64,000 nt of DNA from Methanofollis liminatans DSM 4140 (GTDB lineage: Archaea > Halobacteriota > Methanomicrobia > Methanomicrobiales > Methanofollaceae): the NCBI RefSeq assembly GCF_000275865.1, contig NZ_CM001555.1:1285521-1349520 (forward strand), read 5' to 3'. A model generated the notes under the pieces. It was given only the letters and a program-made list of their open reading frames with translations, was not told the origin of the DNA and did not search any database. This document shows positions 62,158-64,000 of the stretch, in pieces; within the stretch, counting starts at the first letter, position 1; each line of letters opens with the position of its first letter. The position numbers and the translations under genes are program-made.

Positions 62158-63899
62158 ACGGGACGACGATCCAGGTGCTGGACGAGCGGACGGTGAACCA
62201 GATCGCCGCCGGCGAGGTGGTGGAGCGCCCGGCCTCGGTGGTGAAGGAGCTTGTGGAGAACGCCATCGACGCCGGCGCCCGCCTGGTCCGGGTGGAGGTG
62301 ACCTCGGATAGAAACCACGTCACCGCCGTCAGGGTGGTCGACGATGGCGCTGGGATGGGGCGGGCCGACGCCGTCCTCGCCTTCAAGGAGCACGCCACCA
62401 GCAAGATCAGCCGGATCGACGACCTTGACCGGGTGCTCACCCTGGGCTTCAGGGGCGAGGCCCTGCCGAGCATCGCCTCGGTATCTGACGTCACCCTGGT
62501 CACGCGGCGGCGGGGCGGCGACGAGATCGCCGGGACCAGGGTGGCGATCCGGGGCGGGAGCGCCCCTGAGGTCGCGGAGGTCGGGGCGCCCGAGGGGACG
62601 AGCGTGGAGGTGCGCGACCTCTTCTTCAACACCCCGGCGCGGCGGAAGTTCCTCAAGTCCCTCCACACCGAACTCGCCCATATCCACGGGGTGATCGAGA
62701 GGACGGCCCTCGCCCGCCCGGAGATCTCGTTCCGCCTCCTCCACAACGGGCGGGAGCGGATCGCCACCCATGCCACCGATGACCTGAAGGAGACGGTCGC
62801 CGCCCTCTTCGGGACGGCCGTGGCAAAGGGCCTCGTCCCGGTTTCCCTCAAAACCCCTCTCGTCCAGGTCGCCGGCTACATCTCGACCCCCGCGGTCTCG
62901 CGGGCCGACCAGTACCAGGTCTTCCTCTCCATCAACGCCCGCCCCATCTCCTCCCTCCAGATCGTGCGGGCGATCAAGGAGGGCTACGGCACCCTCCTCC
63001 CGAAGGACCGGTTCCCGGTCGCCTTCCTCAGCATCGGGATCAACGGCGACCTCGTCGACGTCAACGTCCACCCGACCAAAAAACTCGTGCGGCTCAGCCA
63101 CGAGAAGGAGATCTACGGGGCGATCGCCGATGCCGTCCGCACCGCCCTCGGGGGGAAGGACCTCAGCGCCCCGGGCGCAAAGCCCGTCTTCCCGGCCGTC
63201 GCCATCCCGTCACACCCCCTGCCCGGGCCCCGGGCCGCCGGCGTGGCCGAGAGCCGCGCCCCGTTCACCCTCACCGACCGGCGGCTGCGGCAGAGCGAAC
63301 TCCCCCTCGCGGGCGCCGAGCGAAACCTCCTCCCGGAGATCGAGGTGATCGGCCAGCTCGACGCGATGTACATCGTCGGTTCGGCAGAGGGGCGCTCCCT
63401 GGTCGTCATCGACCAGCACGCCGCCCACGAGCGCGTCCTCTACGAGCAGGCGCAGGATCGGGCCGGCCCGGGATCGCAGGAGCTGATCGTCCCGGTGCTG
63501 GTCACCTTCTCCCCGCAGGAGGCCGAACTGGCGCGGGAGGCCCTCCCGACCCTTGCGGAGGAGGGCTTCGTCCTCGAAGAGTTCGGCCCCTCGACCTATG
63601 CGGTGAACGCCATCCCGGTGGTGCTCGGGAAACTCGAAGAGCCCGAGGTGATCAGGGACCTCGTCTCCGCCCTGGTCAGGGAGAGCCCGTCCGATCCGGT
63701 GGGAAAAAGGGAGGCGGTGCTGAGACGCGTCGCCTGCAGGGGGGCGATCAAGGCGGGCGACCACCTCTCGCGGGAGCAGATGCGCCGCCTCATCGACCAG
63801 CTCGCCCGGACGAAAAACCCCTACACCTGCCCGCACGGGCGCCCGACGATCGTCTCCTTCTCACCTGACGAACTGGCGGCGATGTTCCAGCGGACGTGA
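62154..63899 (+). CDS. mutL: DNA mismatch repair protein MutL with endonuclease motif
   Basis: 581 aa. GHKL ATPase: IAAGEVVERPASVVKELVEN, DDGAGMG, and GFRGEALPSIAS. The C-terminal domain has the metal-binding endonuclease motif DQHAAHERVLYE and the CPHGRP motif near the end, as in MutL of organisms that lack MutH. It is therefore the nicking enzyme of this pathway. Translationally coupled to mutS. Confidence 0.97.
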   Translation: MNGTTIQVLDERTVNQIAAGEVVERPASVVKELVENAIDAGARLVRVEVTSDRNHVTAVRVVDDGAGMGRADAVLAFKEHATSKISRIDDLDRVLTLGFRGEALPSIASVSDVTLVTRRRGGDEIAGTRVAIRGGSAPEVAEVGAPEGTSVEVRDLFFNTPARRKFLKSLHTELAHIHGVIERTALARPEISFRLLHNGRERIATHATDDLKETVAALFGTAVAKGLVPVSLKTPLVQVAGYISTPAVSRADQYQVFLSINARPISSLQIVRAIKEGYGTLLPKDRFPVAFLSIGINGDLVDVNVHPTKKLVRLSHEKEIYGAIADAVRTALGGKDLSAPGAKPVFPAVAIPSHPLPGPRAAGVAESRAPFTLTDRRLRQSELPLAGAERNLLPEIEVIGQLDAMYIVGSAEGRSLVVIDQHAAHERVLYEQAQDRAGPGSQELIVPVLVTFSPQEAELAREALPTLAEEGFVLEEFGPSTYAVNAIPVVLGKLEEPEVIRDLVSALVRESPSDPVGKREAVLRRVACRGAIKAGDHLSREQMRRLIDQLARTKNPYTCPHGRPTIVSFSPDELAAMFQRT

Positions 63900-64000
63900 G
63901 GGGGGGGCGACCTGGCAGGGGTTGCTCGGTTTTCAAGAACTCTCACGTTCTCGATGCGAAGAGACGATAGAACGAATCGCGAAGTCCGCCTCTGCCCGGG

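Noticed and set aside
1..64000. tRNA, rRNA and insertion-sequence transposase genes
   Set aside because: None was recognised on either strand by eye; a covariance-model search would be needed to exclude small RNAs.

Overview
The window looks like a chromosomal segment of a euryarchaeon, most likely a Methanomicrobiales methanogen of the Methanoculleus/Methanofollis kind (inference). The reasons are a TATA-binding-protein gene, BRE/TATA promoters in front of several genes, DUF365 and zinc-ribbon integrase families typical of methanogens, moderately GC-rich core genes, and a bacterial-type mutS-mutL pair and class II photolyase, as these methanogens carry.

Left two thirds (about 1-45 kb): a dense defence island. 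It opens with mcrBC (15-2548). Next come a small zinc-finger/coiled-coil gene, a decayed integrase tail, and an AT-rich ABC-ATPase + DUF4435 pair that fits the PARIS (AriAB) layout (4059-6576), with a second integrase-tail remnant after it. A single minus-strand run from 31.7 to 8.4 kb holds an XPB-like helicase with HEAT repeats, then brxA-brxB-brxC-pglX, a three-gene insertion (87-aa protein, zinc-hook ATPase with a HEPN-like end, HD dNTPase), then pglZ-brxL. The run continues into an EVE-domain protein, a NucS-like nuclease (DUF5655), DUF365 and a divergent TBP. This is a type 1 BREX core with unusual cargo inside and behind it. On the plus strand follow a Wadjet operon in the order jetD-jetA-jetB-jetC (32567-40300) and a DUF4062 / Schlafen-AlbA_2 pair (40657-42818) containing a 13-unit, 12-bp tandem repeat. 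A tyrosine integrase with a C-terminal zinc ribbon (43501-44763) and a decayed copy of the end of the AlbA_2 gene close the island.

Right third (45.7-64 kb): mostly housekeeping and stress genes. They are an MFS transporter, class II photolyase, two ferritin-like proteins that share a near-identical promoter block, a MutY-like glycosylase, secreted or lipid-anchored proteins, DUF427, an FMN-binding protein, an ACT/metallo-beta-lactamase protein, a methyltransferase, exonuclease III, SET, cyclophilin, HEAT, MutS and MutL. DNA repair is strongly represented.

How it fits together: the island stacks modification-dependent cleavage (McrBC), methylation-based exclusion (BREX), a possible guard against anti-restriction proteins (PARIS-like), loop-extruding plasmid cleavage (Wadjet), and candidate nucleotide- or RNA-depletion effectors placed inside BREX. 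Integrase relics on both sides suggest stepwise assembly by integration. All assignments are from reading sequence and motifs; no database search was run, and GC values are estimates by eye.
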